Below, one piece after another: positions 12,641-25,074 of a stretch of DNA of 64,000 bases. Numbering within the stretch: the stretch's first letter is position 1; every line of letters begins with the position of its first letter. The translations under genes and the position numbers were made by a program. The notes beneath the pieces were generated by a model that searched no databases, was not told where the DNA came from, and saw nothing but the letters and a program-made list of their open reading frames with translations. Source of the stretch: Leptodactylus fallax (taxonomy: Eukaryota; Chordata; Amphibia; Anura; Leptodactylidae); NCBI GenBank assembly GCA_947044405.1, contig CAMRHE010000028.1, positions 4,881,501 to 4,945,500 on the forward strand. The letters are read 5' to 3'.

Positions 12641-13523
12641 CTGTAGACGTAAAGCGATTTTTAATAAAAACCTATTGCAAAAAACATTAAGCTTTAGGAT
12701 GGCTAATGCAGACCCGTGCACATTGATTTTGATTTTTCATCCTTCCATCTATATACATATGATATGTTTGTAAGCTGTTGTCTAAGAGGTTGGACATTGA
12801 TGGATTTTTCACTAAAACATATTAAGTTAAAACATTGAAGACATTTTTTACTGCCCTGTCATTACCTTTCCCTAGTGAATTGTCAGGCTTGTGCATTGGT
12901 TGATCCTATTAAATAGAAGCCGGTACCCTATGTGATACATCGTTCGTTCCCACCGCTTCCGCATCATGAATATTTTATTTAGACCACAAGACGACTGTCT
13001 TCAATATGTCTTTATCTAATGAAGGAATAGCTGGCAGCAAAAAGCATTATAGAATGGATGTGCTATAAAATCACTACCGATAACTAGTCGGTAACTTGGA
13101 ATATACAGTTATTCATAAAAGCCTAAAGCCGGCTATGTACTTTAGATGTGGGCCAAACAGCTACCTCGCCCAAATCCTGCATACACATGCACACTCGGAT
13201 TGGCTGAGCATTGCATGTGTACTTGACTCTGAGTCACTGGTCACTATACAGGGCACAGTGCTATCTGCTTCCGGCTCCCTGCATTGTATAATATGGGGAC
13301 CAGATGTACCCCCAAACAGCTGACCTGTGCAGGTCAACTGTTGGCCCACTACCAAAAGATAGGCCATAAATTAAAAAAATCCTGGACAAACCCATTTAAT
13401 TGGGGAAAGGAGAGTTGAGAGGCCCCATGCACACTAGATGTCTGGCAAACCTGTCAAAATCGGGGAGCCCCTTAAAGAGGTTTCTAGCACTGTAGATACA
13501 TATTCTCTCAGAAAACCTCTTTA

Positions 13524-13810
13524 GGCTAAAGCCCCACATAGCGAGCTGCAGCAAAAAAGCGCTGCGGGAAAAACCATGGCGGCAACGCATTACATTTTTT
13601 CCCGCAACACTTTTCACAGGTTTCCTCTTCGGACTTTCTGCTTTCATTATACTTATAGGGAGACCGACGGCGTTTCCGTAGGTATAATTGACATGATAAG
13701 ATTTCCAAAACCACAATGATTTTGGAAATTGCAGTGAGTCCGCTGCACGTATTTTCCAGCAATGTGTGGATGAGATTCGCCGTGGTTTACGCCATGCAGG
13801 GGCCCCGGCC
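13524..13810. mobile_element. Palindromic MITE family B
   Basis: Starts GCTAAAGCCCCACATAGCG and ends in GGGGCCCCGGCC, flanked by TTA on both sides. The interior shares GGTATAATTGACAT and TTTCTGCTT..TTATA with copies at 17977, 43133 and 55126. Confidence 0.75.
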
Positions 13811-15290
13811 TTACCAGCATTTTATTAATCTCATCTGCACATTGTGGAAAAAATGTGGGAAAACTGCTTTTTGCAAAAGGCAGTGCGTTAATTATAGGTG
13901 CGGAATTGTGTGCGTTTTTCCTATAGATTTAATAGGGGAAGAAAAATTGCAAAAAAATGAAAAAAAAAATTAGAAAAATGCTGCAAAAACACAATGAAAA
14001 ACTCTTTGAGAAAAAAAAGTAGCATGTTTTTGCTGTGTTTTTTCTGCAGCGTTTTTTAACTGCGCTTCGCTACATTTAGCTTAGATTTTTACCTATTTTT
14101 TAAATGTATAGTAGTTCCTAATAGCAGCTTAGTTTGTCACTCTAATAGGGTCCCCTTATTTTCTCACTGACTTACCGTGACCACCAATTTTTTAAAACCT
14201 CTTGATGTGCCGGCCACTATAGTTGCCTGTGAATTGTGCCTGTGTTCTGTTTCAGAGGGTATTTCATCCATAAATTGAAAGGGTTAATTCAGTGGAAGTT
14301 CTTGTCGGCCTGGGGCATTTGCCATCTTTACACCCTCAGCCCTTAAAAGCATCTCCGCTGCTCCTGCATTGTAGTATAGGGAATCGGAGGACCGTCCTGT
14401 GAACTATTGACCTTCATCTGGAAAGGTCTTGTGAAAAGGACGCCATAAATTAAGACCTTGCCCCCATTATAACTTGCCGACTTCTTCCCCAAACCACAAT
14501 TGCTAATTTGAACCTTTTGTAGACTTGAAAGCACCAAGTAAAGTCTTTGTGTTGTAGACAGAATGGTTCAATATGTTCACACTACACAGATGAGAGACCC
14601 ATAAGGCCCGGACCACACGGGGAGAATTCTTCATTGATGTTGTTACTGTTTACTGATTTTGCCTTTTTATTGCTCCATTGCATCTAAAATGAAAAGGTTC
14701 ACAACTTTGCAAATAATCTTAATTAAAAATGTTCTACCGTTTTGTGTCCACAGCTTTAATGTAACCCCATATGTGTCCATGGTAACAGACTACAAACTAA
14801 CCTTCTGTAGTCTGATCCTAGAGTCGTAGTCTCTTCATCCTGTCCCCTGCTTCTTGCTAGCCTACCAAATGAAAGTTAGCAAGACATATGAAACAAATAG
14901 AGTATACACAGGGTTTGTCTGTAGTCTGTTGCCATCATTATAATAGGCCACACCCCTGTGAGAGCTGTGCCACGCCCCTTTTGAGGGACAAAATTTGAAA
15001 GAGCCTTTAAGTGTCTTAGTTGATTGATAAATAAGTCACCTCCAACTCTTTTTAGGATCATCATATGCTGTGATACATAGAAATACCTCAGTATTTCCTT
15101 ATCCAAAGCAGAAGACACACCCACATAATAGAATTTTGAATATGGCTCCCTGCAGCAAAGACTCATGGTTCCAAAATTTTGGCCTATAAAAGTGATTTCA
15201 AGGAAATTTCTTAGATTTGCTTTTCATCAGTGTATGTCATGTTTCCTTGATTTTGACATATATTTTTTTAAAGTAGGATTTTGGTACCCC
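13811..15290. other. Intronic DNA, mostly unassigned
   Basis: Poly-A-rich repeat-like sequence at 13930-14060 contains degraded GCAGCG/TTTTTCTGC palindrome pieces of family B style. A fragment of the CCATGGTAACAG repeat lies at 14774-14830. Nothing else recognised. Confidence 0.4.
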
Positions 15291-15294
15291 TTGA

Positions 15295-15666
15295 AGAGTA
15301 TCTTTCACCACCTCCATCAACTTCAACTCTTTGCTTCCTTTAATAGTTGCTTCTCCACTGATTCCGGCGCAGTTGGAATTTTTTTTTCTAGCCCTCACCA
15401 TTCCTGAGCTACTGGTGCTGTTAATTTTAGTATTCAATATGTTAATTAAAGTCTTTATTGTCAAGTGGGCAGTCTTGTACTAGAGCAGACAGATAAGGAC
15501 CGCCCACCTGATAGAAGAGAGCATAATTGTGCTAAAACTAACATCAATGATTGCTCAGGAACGGTGGGGGTTAGAGAAATAATTCCAACTACGCCGGAAT
15601 CAGTGGAGCTGCAGCTATTGCAGGAAAGAATTGGAGTTGGTGGGGGTGGTCAAAGGTCCTCTTTAA
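15295..15666. mobile_element. Palindromic MITE family C
   Basis: CTTTCACCACCTCCATCAAC at the left mirrors GTTGGTGGGGGTGGTCAAAG at the right. The inner hairpin (AAGTGGGCAGTC / GACCGCCCACCTG) is as in the 8468 copy. Confidence 0.8.
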
Positions 15667-16431
15667 AGGATCTTAAAGGGGATGTCAATGTTTCATGTTT
15701 CAACTTAATTTTGCTTTTAGGGAAAATATCATCTAGTTGTCAGCGCTCACGTATTCTGCTCGGGCCTCTGTTCTGTGTATTGTAATGTGGATAATACGGC
15801 GATTTTACAGCCTTTGATCATTGGTGTTATCTGTAATAAGGTTTTCTCTCTCAATCACAAGAGGATTCTAATTATTTTTAGACCCTGGGTTGTGAAGCAA
15901 CATCGTGAAATGTTACGCTGAAAAATTCCCAAATGTCTGCCTCAAATCCCTGTGTTTTGCTTCCAGAAGCTCTTACCAGCGCTCTCATTTCCTTTCCTTC
16001 ACTTCATTTCCCCAATATGAGACACCTTTGTGCCATGTGTTACTGTATCTGATGATGAACTCTCAATATAACTCTTTCAATGGTGAGGGAAATGTGTCGT
16101 GACTATGGACGGGGAGAAAGGAAGGAAAAAAGGGATGTTAAATTGCACCAAATTTATCAAACTGGTGCATGCTACATTTAGCGCAGTTCACATTGCGGGC
16201 ACACTTTTGGCTGTGGTTCTTGGACACACTTATACCAACTCATGGCCTTGGATGGATGCTATAGTAAATTTGCTTGGACGGATGCTATTTGCTTAACCAC
16301 GGCCTCCTGATGTCTCCCATTTTTGGGGTCTAGGACCATCTTTAGGGTACATTCACATGGGGCGCAGTTAAAACTGCATTGTAAAAAATTGCCTGCACTT
16401 TCAATACAGTTTTTGGTACAAGTTCTTAAAG

Positions 16432-16800
16432 GGGTTTTCCAGGATCAATAGAAAACCCAGGAAGGAAAGGGGTGAGGTAAAATAAAAAGTAAACTAATTC
16501 TAACCTTACTTCAGGGCTCTGTTCAGACATTGCGTCCTCTGTTCCATCCAGTTCCCACACTGTCCAGGCCAGAAGTGTAGAGGCTCAGATGACTGCTGCA
16601 GCCAATCACTGGCCTCAGTGGTCCCTTGGTGGGTCTGGTGACATCACTGGCCCCAACATACGGCTGCAGAGGTTCTGGACCGGCCTGTGCAGATACAGGA
16701 TGGAGCGGTGGACACGGGGCCTGAATGTAGGACTGTGGTTGGGTGAGTATCACTATTTTTTATTTTAGCCTGGCCCCTGCAAGTTTTTCAGTGATCTTGA
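16432..16800. repeat. Dispersed repeat with CCAATCACTGGCCTCAGTGG
   Basis: Begins AAAGGGGTTTTCCAGG and contains CCAATCACTGGCCTCAGTGG, shared in both style and order with 61033-61475. Probably a palindromic non-autonomous DNA transposon; ends not precisely fixed. Confidence 0.55.
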
Positions 16801-16887
16801 AAAAAAAACCTTTAATGTTAAAAAATTTTAAATTAAAAACTACACTGAAAATGCATCAAAACTGAAGGTAGTATGCACCCTTACTCT

Positions 16888-17152
16888 AAGCTCACACTAA
16901 CTTTTGGGTTTAAGTTCTTCTGGTCCGCTTGGGGACCCAGGAAACGATAACCCAATCTGCTTAAAAAGCGGTTACCCACAGAAGCCCACGGACCCCATAG
17001 ACCATAATGGGGTGCCACAGGTTTCTACCCACTTTTCGCTCGAAAAATGCGGAGAGAAAAGTCCTGCTTGCAGGACTTTTCTCTCCACATCTTTCAAGTG
17101 GCATGGGGAACTGAATTCCCGAGTGCTCACAGAGTGCAGATGTGAACCTAGC
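16888..17152. mobile_element. Palindromic MITE family A with 8-bp target duplication
   Basis: 265 bp beginning AAGCTCACAC and ending GTGAACCTAGC, flanked on both sides by CTTACTCT (16880-16887 and 17153-17160; a ninth base also matches). It contains the perfect hairpin AGTCCTGC-TTGCAGGACTTTTCTCTC and the CCCCATAGACCATAATGGGG motif shared with 19213, 19628 and 41095. Confidence 0.8.
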
Positions 17153-17352
17153 CTTACTCTGCACTTAAATACTTTTAGCCCGGAAACCCCCTTTAATATT
17201 ATTACCTAATAGGTATAATCAGAATTGCTGTCTCCACAAGGTCACAGTGAAATCCCCTGGATCTGTGTACCTGTATTATTGGAAAGCACCTGCGTGAACA
17301 GGCTGGGGCTCAGGTGGTTTCTGGAGACTTCCCACTGCAGGTAAATACTTTC

Positions 17353-17386
17353 CCTATATATAGGAGGGGGCTGTTATTATGTAGTT

Positions 17387-17433
<47 letters not shown>

Positions 17434-17510
17434 CAGGGGGCTGTTATTAGGCAGTTCCCCTATATATAGGCGGGGGGCTGTTACTAGGCAGTTCCCCTAT
17501 ATATAGGTTC
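17353..17510. repeat. Short direct repeats containing a (TA)22 microsatellite
   Basis: Three copies of a unit containing GGGGGCTGTTA and CAGTTCC, each bordered by TATATA. A pure TA run occupies about 17389-17432, apparently grown from one of the TATATA borders. Confidence 0.85.
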
Positions 17511-17976
17511 ACTGTAACTATATATGACTATAGATGACAAATCCTTTATATCTTCATATATATTTGTATTCCCAAAAAAGGAATGGCATTTTATCAGCTT
17601 CCCCCTTCTAGATTAACCGCTTCATTTCTGGACATGTTTTATTTGACGCCGTGGTCGGTTTTACTTCCTCACTTACATCATCCTTGAATTTCACAATGAT
17701 TTATTTTAGCACATTAAATCATCCCCAGAACATGTGCAATAAGGATGAAGAAACCACAAAAGTTACCCTCATAATAGTCTCCCATTAAATAGACCTTGAG
17801 CACAGTGTGGGCACACCAAGCACCATGACATGGGCACGGGAGGAGGCCCAAAAGATGTGAGGGAAGGGGAGTATAAATGTTTTTTTATTTTTTCACCCAC
17901 GCTCGGCCTCCACTTATTATATATGGAAATTGAAAAAAAAAACCTGACCAAAACTCTTTACATAAAACTTGATTAA

Positions 17977-18258
17977 GGCTAAGGCCCCACGTAGCAGGGC
18001 ACAGCCAAAAAGCACTGGGAAAAACCGCGGTGGAAATGCATGGCATTTTTGCCGACGCGCTGTTTCCTCTGTGGACTTTCTGCTTCTATTATATCTATAC
18101 GGAAACCGTCAGCATTTCCATAGGTATAATTGACATTCTGTGATTTGCAAAAACGCAAGAGTTGCAGCATTTCCACTGCGGATTATTTTCTTCAATGCAT
18201 GGATGGGATTTGCACGGACCGTAAAACGCTGAAGTTTTCGCTACATGGGGCCCCAGCC
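17977..18258. mobile_element. Palindromic MITE family B, TAA flanks
   Basis: 282 bp, ends GGCTAAGGCCCCACGTAGC and, reversed, GGCTGGGGCCCCATGTAGCG, with TAA on both sides (17974-17976, 18259-18261). Interior has TAGGTATAATTGACAT as in the other family B copies. Confidence 0.8.
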
Positions 18259-18289
18259 TAAAGAAAAATAGGCCCTTTTCTGGCGACAC

Positions 18290-18975
18290 ATTCCCCTTAA
18301 GTAATAAACAGCTGGATAGGACGACTCTGATAAATGATGAGTAACATTACACAGCATTATTAACACCGTGTTTACTCAGCCTATTAGGAATGAATACATT
18401 TACTGCGATAAATATCCAGGACGACCCTCACCCTAATTTATTGCTCAAGGCTCCCTGACACTTCCTCAGTGCGCCCCACTTGTCTCCGGCAGAGCATGTT
18501 AGAGCCTGAGATCAGGATCCACTCAGCCTCCAGATTTTGCAATAATGCAAAGCACAGAAGTGTCAGCGGGGCAGACAGCCAGCAAGGAGCGAATACTGTC
18601 ACGCCTCGTGCGGCTTCCATCATTGTTTTGGGGGATTTCACAATAAAATATCTCAGCGAGTTTGGCCGCCTTCAGACCTTCCTGTCTCTGCCTTGGTTTT
18701 CTGGAAATATGAGCAGATGAGAGAGCAAAGGTGAAATCCATACCTTGTAAAGGCTCTATAGGGAACATAAATCACATTATATAGGGTGTTGTTTGTGGCG
18801 TCTGTGGATGAGCTTTATACATAGTGGATATAGACAGTACAGGATTGTTTTACCTGTTACAGATCATAGTATCGGGTCTGTCTAATGTACTTTCTGATGA
18901 AAATCTTCACCTTTTTCAGGATCTCTGCTTGCTGTTAGTGAATAGGAACATTCATGTTAGGCTGAAAACCCATCT
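18290..18975. other. Unique-looking intronic stretch
   Basis: No repeat ends are recognised from 18290 to about 18975. AT-rich motifs such as CAGCATTATTAACACC and CACCCTAATTTATTG make it a candidate for conserved non-coding sequence, but this is only impression. Confidence 0.3.
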
Positions 18976-19212
18976 ATACATAAGGGTATGTTCACACGTA
19001 GCGTATTACATGGGAGGAGACTTTAACACGTGCTGTAAAACAAATTCACCATGGACATCGTCATGCAGTGCTATTTTATGTTGGTATCATGTCAGTGGAT
19101 TTTCACCATATGTTGAAATCTTCAGCAAATATGTAACAGAATTCACATGTAAAATTGAAAATATCTATTGGCAAAAAACTATGGAAAAAATTAGTTTTTT
19201 TAACATCGTATG

Positions 19213-19623
19213 CTAGGTTCACACTGGCGTTCAGGTTTGATGACCCGAAAAACGGGAACCCTATCTGCTTGAGAAGCGGTTACCTGCGGAAACCCATGGA
19301 CCCCATAGACTATAATGGGGGTCCGCCGGGTTTCCGCCCGAAATCGGCAGAGAGAGATATTTTAAGCGGAAAGGGGGACAGAGTCCCTGAACAGTTACCA
19401 AACTCAGGTGTTATCGCAGCCATAGGCTAGGTTCATATCTGCGTTGGAGTGTCCGTAGGAGACTCCACCGCAGATTCTGCCTAAAATCGGCAGAGAGAAA
19501 AGTCCTGCAAGGAGTACTTTTCTTTCCGCTGGTTTCAGTATAAAATCGCGGGTTTGGGGGTAACCGCTTTTTAAGGTGGCGGACCTGAACAGCAGAGAGC
19601 CAAATGCTAGTGTGAACCTAGCT
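19213..19623. mobile_element. Two abutting family A MITE copies
   Basis: First copy about 19213-19430 (GCTAGGTTCACACTGGCGTT start); second about 19431-19623 (GCTAGGTTCATATCTGCGTT start, GTGTGAACCTAGC end). Both share GGTTACC/GGTAACC, AAAATCGGCAGAGAGA and CCATAGACTATAATGGG type motifs. A third copy follows at 19628. Confidence 0.75.
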
Positions 19624-19627
19624 TTAA

Positions 19628-19883
19628 GGGCCGGTTCACATCTGCGTTCGGTTTCCGTTTGGCGTTCGCTTTCCTCTCCGCTCGGTTTTCGCACAAAACA
19701 TGTGGAAACATGCGGAGAGGAAGGTGCTGCTTGCTTTGTGCCGAAACTGAGCGGAAAACACACGGACCCCATTATAGTCTATGGGGTCTGCAGGTTTTCT
19801 TTTCTATGCGTATAGTTTCCGTTTGGGGGGGGTCCCCAAGCGGACTCCCCAAACTGAAACCAAACGCAGATGTGAACCGGCCC
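19628..19883. mobile_element. Palindromic MITE family A, TAA flanks
   Basis: 256 bp, ends GGGCCGGTTCACATCTGCGT and its exact reverse complement, flanked by TAA on both sides. The centre carries CATGCGGAGAGGAA and CATTATAGTCTATGGGGTC, also present in the 41095 copy. No protein. Confidence 0.85.
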
Positions 19884-19889
19884 TAAGAC

Positions 19890-22265
19890 TTCTCACATTT
19901 GTGAGTTTGTTACAAATCTATCTAGTCTAGACAGTAATTTGTTGACTAAACAGCTTGTATTGTAGAATTCTGGATTGTTTATACTGGATACAATTGTAGC
20001 AAATACTCAGCTAGGAGAAGCTGTGGTGTGAGTTATACAGGGGAATCCTACGCCAGTCTAATTTATGAAGAGACTGGAGCCTGTTGATAAATCAGTCGCA
20101 CCTTGCATCGGTTGGGCCCTTTAGGGGGTGTTCACATGTAGGAATTTGACGCTGATTTTGAGATGGATTACTCCCCCAAATTTGCGGCAGACTCACATCA
20201 CACTGTCCAAGCACGTGGTCATGTACATGAAGCCTTAGCCATGTTTATGAGCCATTCATCTTGGTCAGTTGGACATTATTAGGTTTTCGGCCTCTGGATG
20301 TATATAGAATATTTTCACTGACAGCAAGCAGAGATCTGGAAAATTCTTAGTAACCTCTTTGGTTGTTTTTTTATTTCTATTTTTAATAATTTTCTGCAAA
20401 TTTTCAGAGGGTTTTTAGACCCTGATGCCCAAGGGGGGCCCAAAGACCTTCTCCTTCATAAGAAATACCAGTGTTATAAATGGTACATGGCGGGTGCTTG
20501 GGGCAGGTTTTGCATTGGGGTTCAGACGTTACACCTCTGGTGCCCCAGTCTTTTCAGTCTGCATTCACCTTATGACAGCGGGTGGTGTAATAAAACATGT
20601 CTGTTGCCCCGGGCACAGATCCAGACATATTTACAACCTCTTTACTGAACGTATGTTTTGCAAGAAATAAAATCTGGATTTCTTAATTTTTGCAATATAA
20701 TTAGAAATCTGTTTTGACATGGCGTTGGGTAAGAGTTGTGTTGCTACATGTTGGCATCTTCGCTCTCCCCTCAGGACTGTATTATTGATCTGACGCTTTC
20801 TAAGGTTCTGTTCATACTCTGCATTATCATGTGCTTTTGGCTTCACAACATCTCCACTTCCCATTTCCATCAAGTCCTACCCTGATCAACATGGGAACGC
20901 TCACAACTCCTCCCACTCTCTGGTACGTGTAGTACTCTGGGTAGAGATACGACGAAGACCCTTTTAATAAATTAAGGCCTATATCAAGGATACAAATTAC
21001 AGTAATGGCAGCCATAACAAAGAGCCGTAGCAGCCAATCAGATCACTGCTTTGATTTTCTCAGCTGCTGTGGGAAAATGATAGCTTGAATCTGATTGGTT
21101 GCTAGGGGCAACAGCTCCCATTTTGTCTGCCCTGGTTTTTTATTTACAAGGCCTTGGTCGTCGTCATTTGTGATCTCCATTATATGAGTAAAATGAAGTA
21201 ATTTCCGACTAATACAGGAAAATCTGATGACAGGCGGCCGAGCACAATTCACCCTCAGTCAGACTGGGTTCTGTGCCCACATCTGAAGGTTCCTGTGGTT
21301 AATGCCGGCCTACCGCCATATTGGAATCATTAGTGAAATGACTAAAAGGTTAATTAACTCCGACTATAGAAATCCGGGCAGACAGACGACTGAAAGCAGG
21401 ATTGTAGGTAAATGGATGTAAAGTCAGGTGCGAATAGTGACGTAAATACGACAATGTAATTGTTTCTTGTGGTAAGACGATTGCTGCGTCATGTCCGAAT
21501 TTTTTGTACAAAGTGTCAGAAAGTCTGATAATCCGGCACTTGTCTCTAGACTATAACTCTGACTTTACTAAATAAACTATGAACATTTCCTGTGTTTAGT
21601 CCGATCCTGCAGTCATGTGTAAGAACTCACTTAAATTGCTGCAATACCGTCTACTGTCCTGTAGGTTGCCAATGAGCAGGGGGCTGAGATGTAAGGGTAA
21701 GTTCACACAATGCAATTCTCCAAGTGGAAATCAATGCAAAATAATCTGCCTCCCATTCATTTCAAAGGGAGGCAGAAAAAAATCTGAAGTGTCTTGCCCA
21801 GTGTTTGGGTGGATTCCACCAAATTTCCCATTTAGGGATGAGTGAGCTGATTTATTTAGAACTGGACTCGATCCGAAATTTCCAAACATTTTGCGTTTTT
21901 TGTCAATTGCGGGCCCAGGCGAGGTGAGGGAATATAACAAACACTTATACTCCGCCTACCTCACCTCTCCTGGGTGTCCGGCGGTCTCCTGGCATCCTCT
22001 TCAGGCCTCTTCTGGACTCCAGCTGACTTCCTGGGTCTTAGTGTCTTGACATTGATGGGCTGAACATGACCACGGAGGCCCAATCACAGACGTGGGGACT
22101 GTGGGGTGTCTGACGTCAGCCAGAGGCCGGAAGAGAACGCCGAGAGACGGCCGGAGGTTGAAAAGATGCCCAGGAGAGGTGAGGCAAGGTAAGTATGACC
22201 TCCTCTCGGCCTCCACTTATTATACTCTGGGGTCTAAGGAGACAGAGTATAATAATAACACTTTA
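19890..22265. other. Intronic DNA with weak repeat fragments
   Basis: Fragments only: GGGGTGTTCACATG near 20132, a hAT-like GTTACACCTCTGG piece near 20528, AAGGGTAAGTTCACACAATG near 21690. Open frames here have no recognisable product. Confidence 0.4.
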
Positions 22266-22270
22266 CTTTA

Positions 22271-22400
22271 AGGGTATGTTCACACAGAGTTTTATGGAAC
22301 AGATTTTTTTTTTTTAATTTAAAAATGGTTCAAAACCTGCAGCAGATTTTTTTTCAGCCTGATAAAAAAACCTCACTATGAACATTCCCGAATAAGGGAA
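22271..22400. mobile_element. Small MITE-like element
   Basis: TAAGGGTATGTTCACAC at the left is roughly mirrored by TATGAACATTCCCGAATAA at the right, around a T-rich centre. Confidence 0.45.
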
Positions 22401-22542
22401 ATCACATGACTGCAGGATTAGACTAAACCCAGGATTTGTTTGTAGTCTGTAACCATGGAGACACATAAGACAGAGGAGCTGTAGACATTAATGGTAAGAG
22501 TTTTATGTTTTATCTTAGAAATATTGGGGCAGTACAAACATT

Positions 22543-22796
22543 ACAGTGGTTAGCACTGCAGCCTTGCAGCGCTGGAGTCCTGGGTTCGAATCCTGCCAAG
22601 GACAACATCTGCAAGGAGTTTGTATGTTCTCCCCGTGTTTGGTGGGTTTCCTCTGGGTACTCCGGTTTCCTGCCACACTCCAAAGACATACTGATAGGGA
22701 ATGTAGATTGTGAGCCCTATATGGGACAGTGACTGTCAATGTCTGTAAAGCGCTGCGGAATATGATGGCGCTATACAAGTAAGCATAATAAATAAA
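22543..22796 (+). mobile_element. tRNA-derived V-type SINE with L2-like 3' tail
   Basis: The head has an RNA polymerase III promoter: box A-like GTGGTTAGCACTGCA and a perfect box B GGTTCGAATCC. The body contains GTATGTTCTCCCCGTGTTTG and the ACTCCGGTTTCCTGCCACAC block, well known from vertebrate V-SINEs. The tail GTAAAGCGCTGCGGAATATG then GGCGCTATACAAGTAA resembles the stem-loop end of L2-clade LINEs, and is followed by AATAAATAAATAA. The L2-type LINE would supply the reverse transcriptase. No clear target duplication was seen. It is not a tRNA gene. Confidence 0.88.
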
Positions 22797-22857
22797 TAAT
22801 TTAATAGGGACAGTTGTTTTTGAAGTATAGTTGACAATGTTCTGATACAGTAACTTG

Positions 22858-22860
<3 letters not shown>

Positions 22861-22900
<40 letters not shown>
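22861..22900. repeat. (AT)20 microsatellite
   Basis: Uninterrupted AT dinucleotide run, which also generates short spurious Ile-Tyr frames on both strands. Confidence 0.97.
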
Positions 22901-22903
<3 letters not shown>

Positions 22904-22904
22904 A

Positions 22905-23975
22905 TATACACAGTAAAGCTGAACATATACATAAGAAAAACTCAGCCAACAATGTTTTTTGGGGCCTCCATAGCCCAATGGCAGATGCCTGGGATTGGAG
23001 GGATAGATTCAATATACCCGAAGTTCACGGAGATAAGCGGCTGCCAGAGGTGTCTGATGGCGGAGTATTCCCCCTTCCACCATCAGTGTCATTTATCTAA
23101 TCTATATACCATCTGTAGGAATTCCTGGGGAAAAAAAATGTATTTCATCCTTTAGAATGTGCAGTAGATTAATAAAATGTTACAAGTCTTTTAAGTCTGT
23201 GCTGACATCTGCGATAGTAATAATGATGGAGACGGTCGGTGTGCTGCGTCCTATTGTGAAACATCATATATCCTATGGCTGGAGCTCATTTGTGAGATTA
23301 TATATATGACAGATATCAGGTCTCTTATTGAAAGGGGAACAAATAGAAGTTACATCTGGATCCTGCCGGTCACATTGTAGAATCACAGATCATTATCGGG
23401 GAGCGGGATACAGGCTATGGCCCGCATTATATGACTTGTTTCCAGTATCGCACTAGATATCTTACAACTGGAATTCTTCTTAGGTTATGATCTAAGAAAT
23501 CACACTAGAAATCACAGAGCCCCATGGCAGGGCCTACCCTCATCTGGAATAAAAGGAGTTTAGGGGCTGTGTGCCTGGAAGGCCCCATAGTTAACCCTGC
23601 GCAAAAGAGTAGCCCACCCATTTTTTTTGTGGCCCCATGGGTGGTACTTTATACAACACTATTTTACCAATATAGGGGCAGCCATCTTGCCTAAACTGCT
23701 GCTATGACCTGTTAATAGAATCTTCTATACATGTTACAGCAGCCATATGGAGCATAGGAAACGGATATATGTTGTGGATCCTGTATTGTCTATATAGAGG
23801 TGTTACCTGCCATTGCAATCCTGCCTGTGTTAATAATGAGGTATGTAAGTTAGTAAAAGTAATAACAATATATAATGAAAAAACTGCTAAAAATTGATCC
23901 CTTCAGAGCAGGAAGCTTAGAAAGTGATATGAAAATTACAAAACAAAACATCAAAATAATAATAATAAAAAATAA
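22905..23975. other. Intronic DNA without recognised features
   Basis: Nothing assigned; AGCCCCATGGCAGGGCC..GTGGCCCCATGGG near 23518-23650 looks like a degraded foldback element. Confidence 0.4.
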
Positions 23976-23978
23976 GTT

Positions 23979-24200
23979 AGGCTCTCTATTGCCAGGTGGG
24001 CAGTCCCAGGCTAACTGCTCCAGCCAGGACCACCCACCTGACAGTAGAGAGCCTAATAATCATATTGGGTGCTGAAACTAACAACACTGATTGCTCAGGA
24101 ACGGTGGGGGCTAGAGAAAAAATTCTAGCTGTGCCAGAATCATTGGAGTAGTAACTATTTAAGAAGTTAAAGAGGTAACAGTGGTGAAAGGTGCCCTATA
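23979..24200. mobile_element. Partial palindromic MITE family C
   Basis: Inner hairpin (CCAGGTGGGCAGTCC / GGACCACCCACCTG) plus the right half ending AGTGGTGAAAGGTGCCC. The left terminal half is missing. Confidence 0.7.
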
Positions 24201-24204
24201 AGTG

Positions 24205-25070
24205 AACAGAGCTGAACCGCAGTACCAGGCACAGCCACATTTATAATGTGGTGCTGTTTCTGGATAGACAATGAAGAGCTGACATCACAACCTTCTGTTC
24301 TGCCGTCCTCCAAGTAACCAATTGGTGTCCCAGACAGCCCCATTACAGTTGATCTATAGGGTCAGCCGGATGGCCAGACTGTATGTAGATGACAGATGAC
24401 TGTTGTGAATTGACCTGTACATGATCTCGGCTACTTTCCTTGGTTTCCTGGAGTCTCATCATCTGGTTGTGTTGTTTGTTGTTGTAGTCCTGGGCTACGA
24501 CCCGTATCTTCTGCGCCTCCCACACTGGATACAGTTGTGTCTAGAGGCGGTCATTGTGTCATACCCCAGGAGGACACAACCGATGACTCTGCCAGGAATA
24601 ATATTACGGGATATTTCTGAAAATGCTGTAAATGTCACATGGACGTCAGTAAAGTGAAGTCATCGCAACGTGGAGGAGCCCTTTAAATGTCTTTATTGTG
24701 GCAGAGTGAGGCTCTGTTACAGCTGATGCGACCTAGAAGTGAAAGTATCAGATTTTAACGTGTTGTCATATTTCCTGCCTTCTCATAGTGAAAACCATTG
24801 TTCGCGGCTCAGCTGGTTTTATTTTACAAGGGCAGCGACATCTGCACAGGACCGAGGAAGGAATGAGAACAAGGAAACACCTATGTGACAGTCTGCAAGG
24901 CCCGGAATCTAAAGAAATCTGGCAAATCACCCAAAGTTAGCTAAAACTTAGCAAACCGTAGCAAAATCTACAACAAAAAGCGCAGCTTTTCTGCAATACG
25001 TGGCCTAGAGAAGCTTTCCTGACATGTCTGTTTGCTAGCATTCACCATAATATATAAATTCTGAAGCATG
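24205..25070. other. Intronic DNA without recognised features
   Basis: No exon or repeat end recognised. Confidence 0.45.
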
Positions 25071-25074
25071 TTTT

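Noticed and set aside
22543..22620. tRNA-like gene with perfect box B
   Set aside because: The tRNA-like head is followed by a V-SINE body and tail, and no cloverleaf with paired acceptor ends can be drawn.
22515..23012. 165-codon frame on the minus strand and 81-codon frame on the plus strand across an Ile-Tyr run
   Set aside because: Both are generated by the (AT)20 microsatellite and the SINE antisense sequence. No protein family is recognisable.
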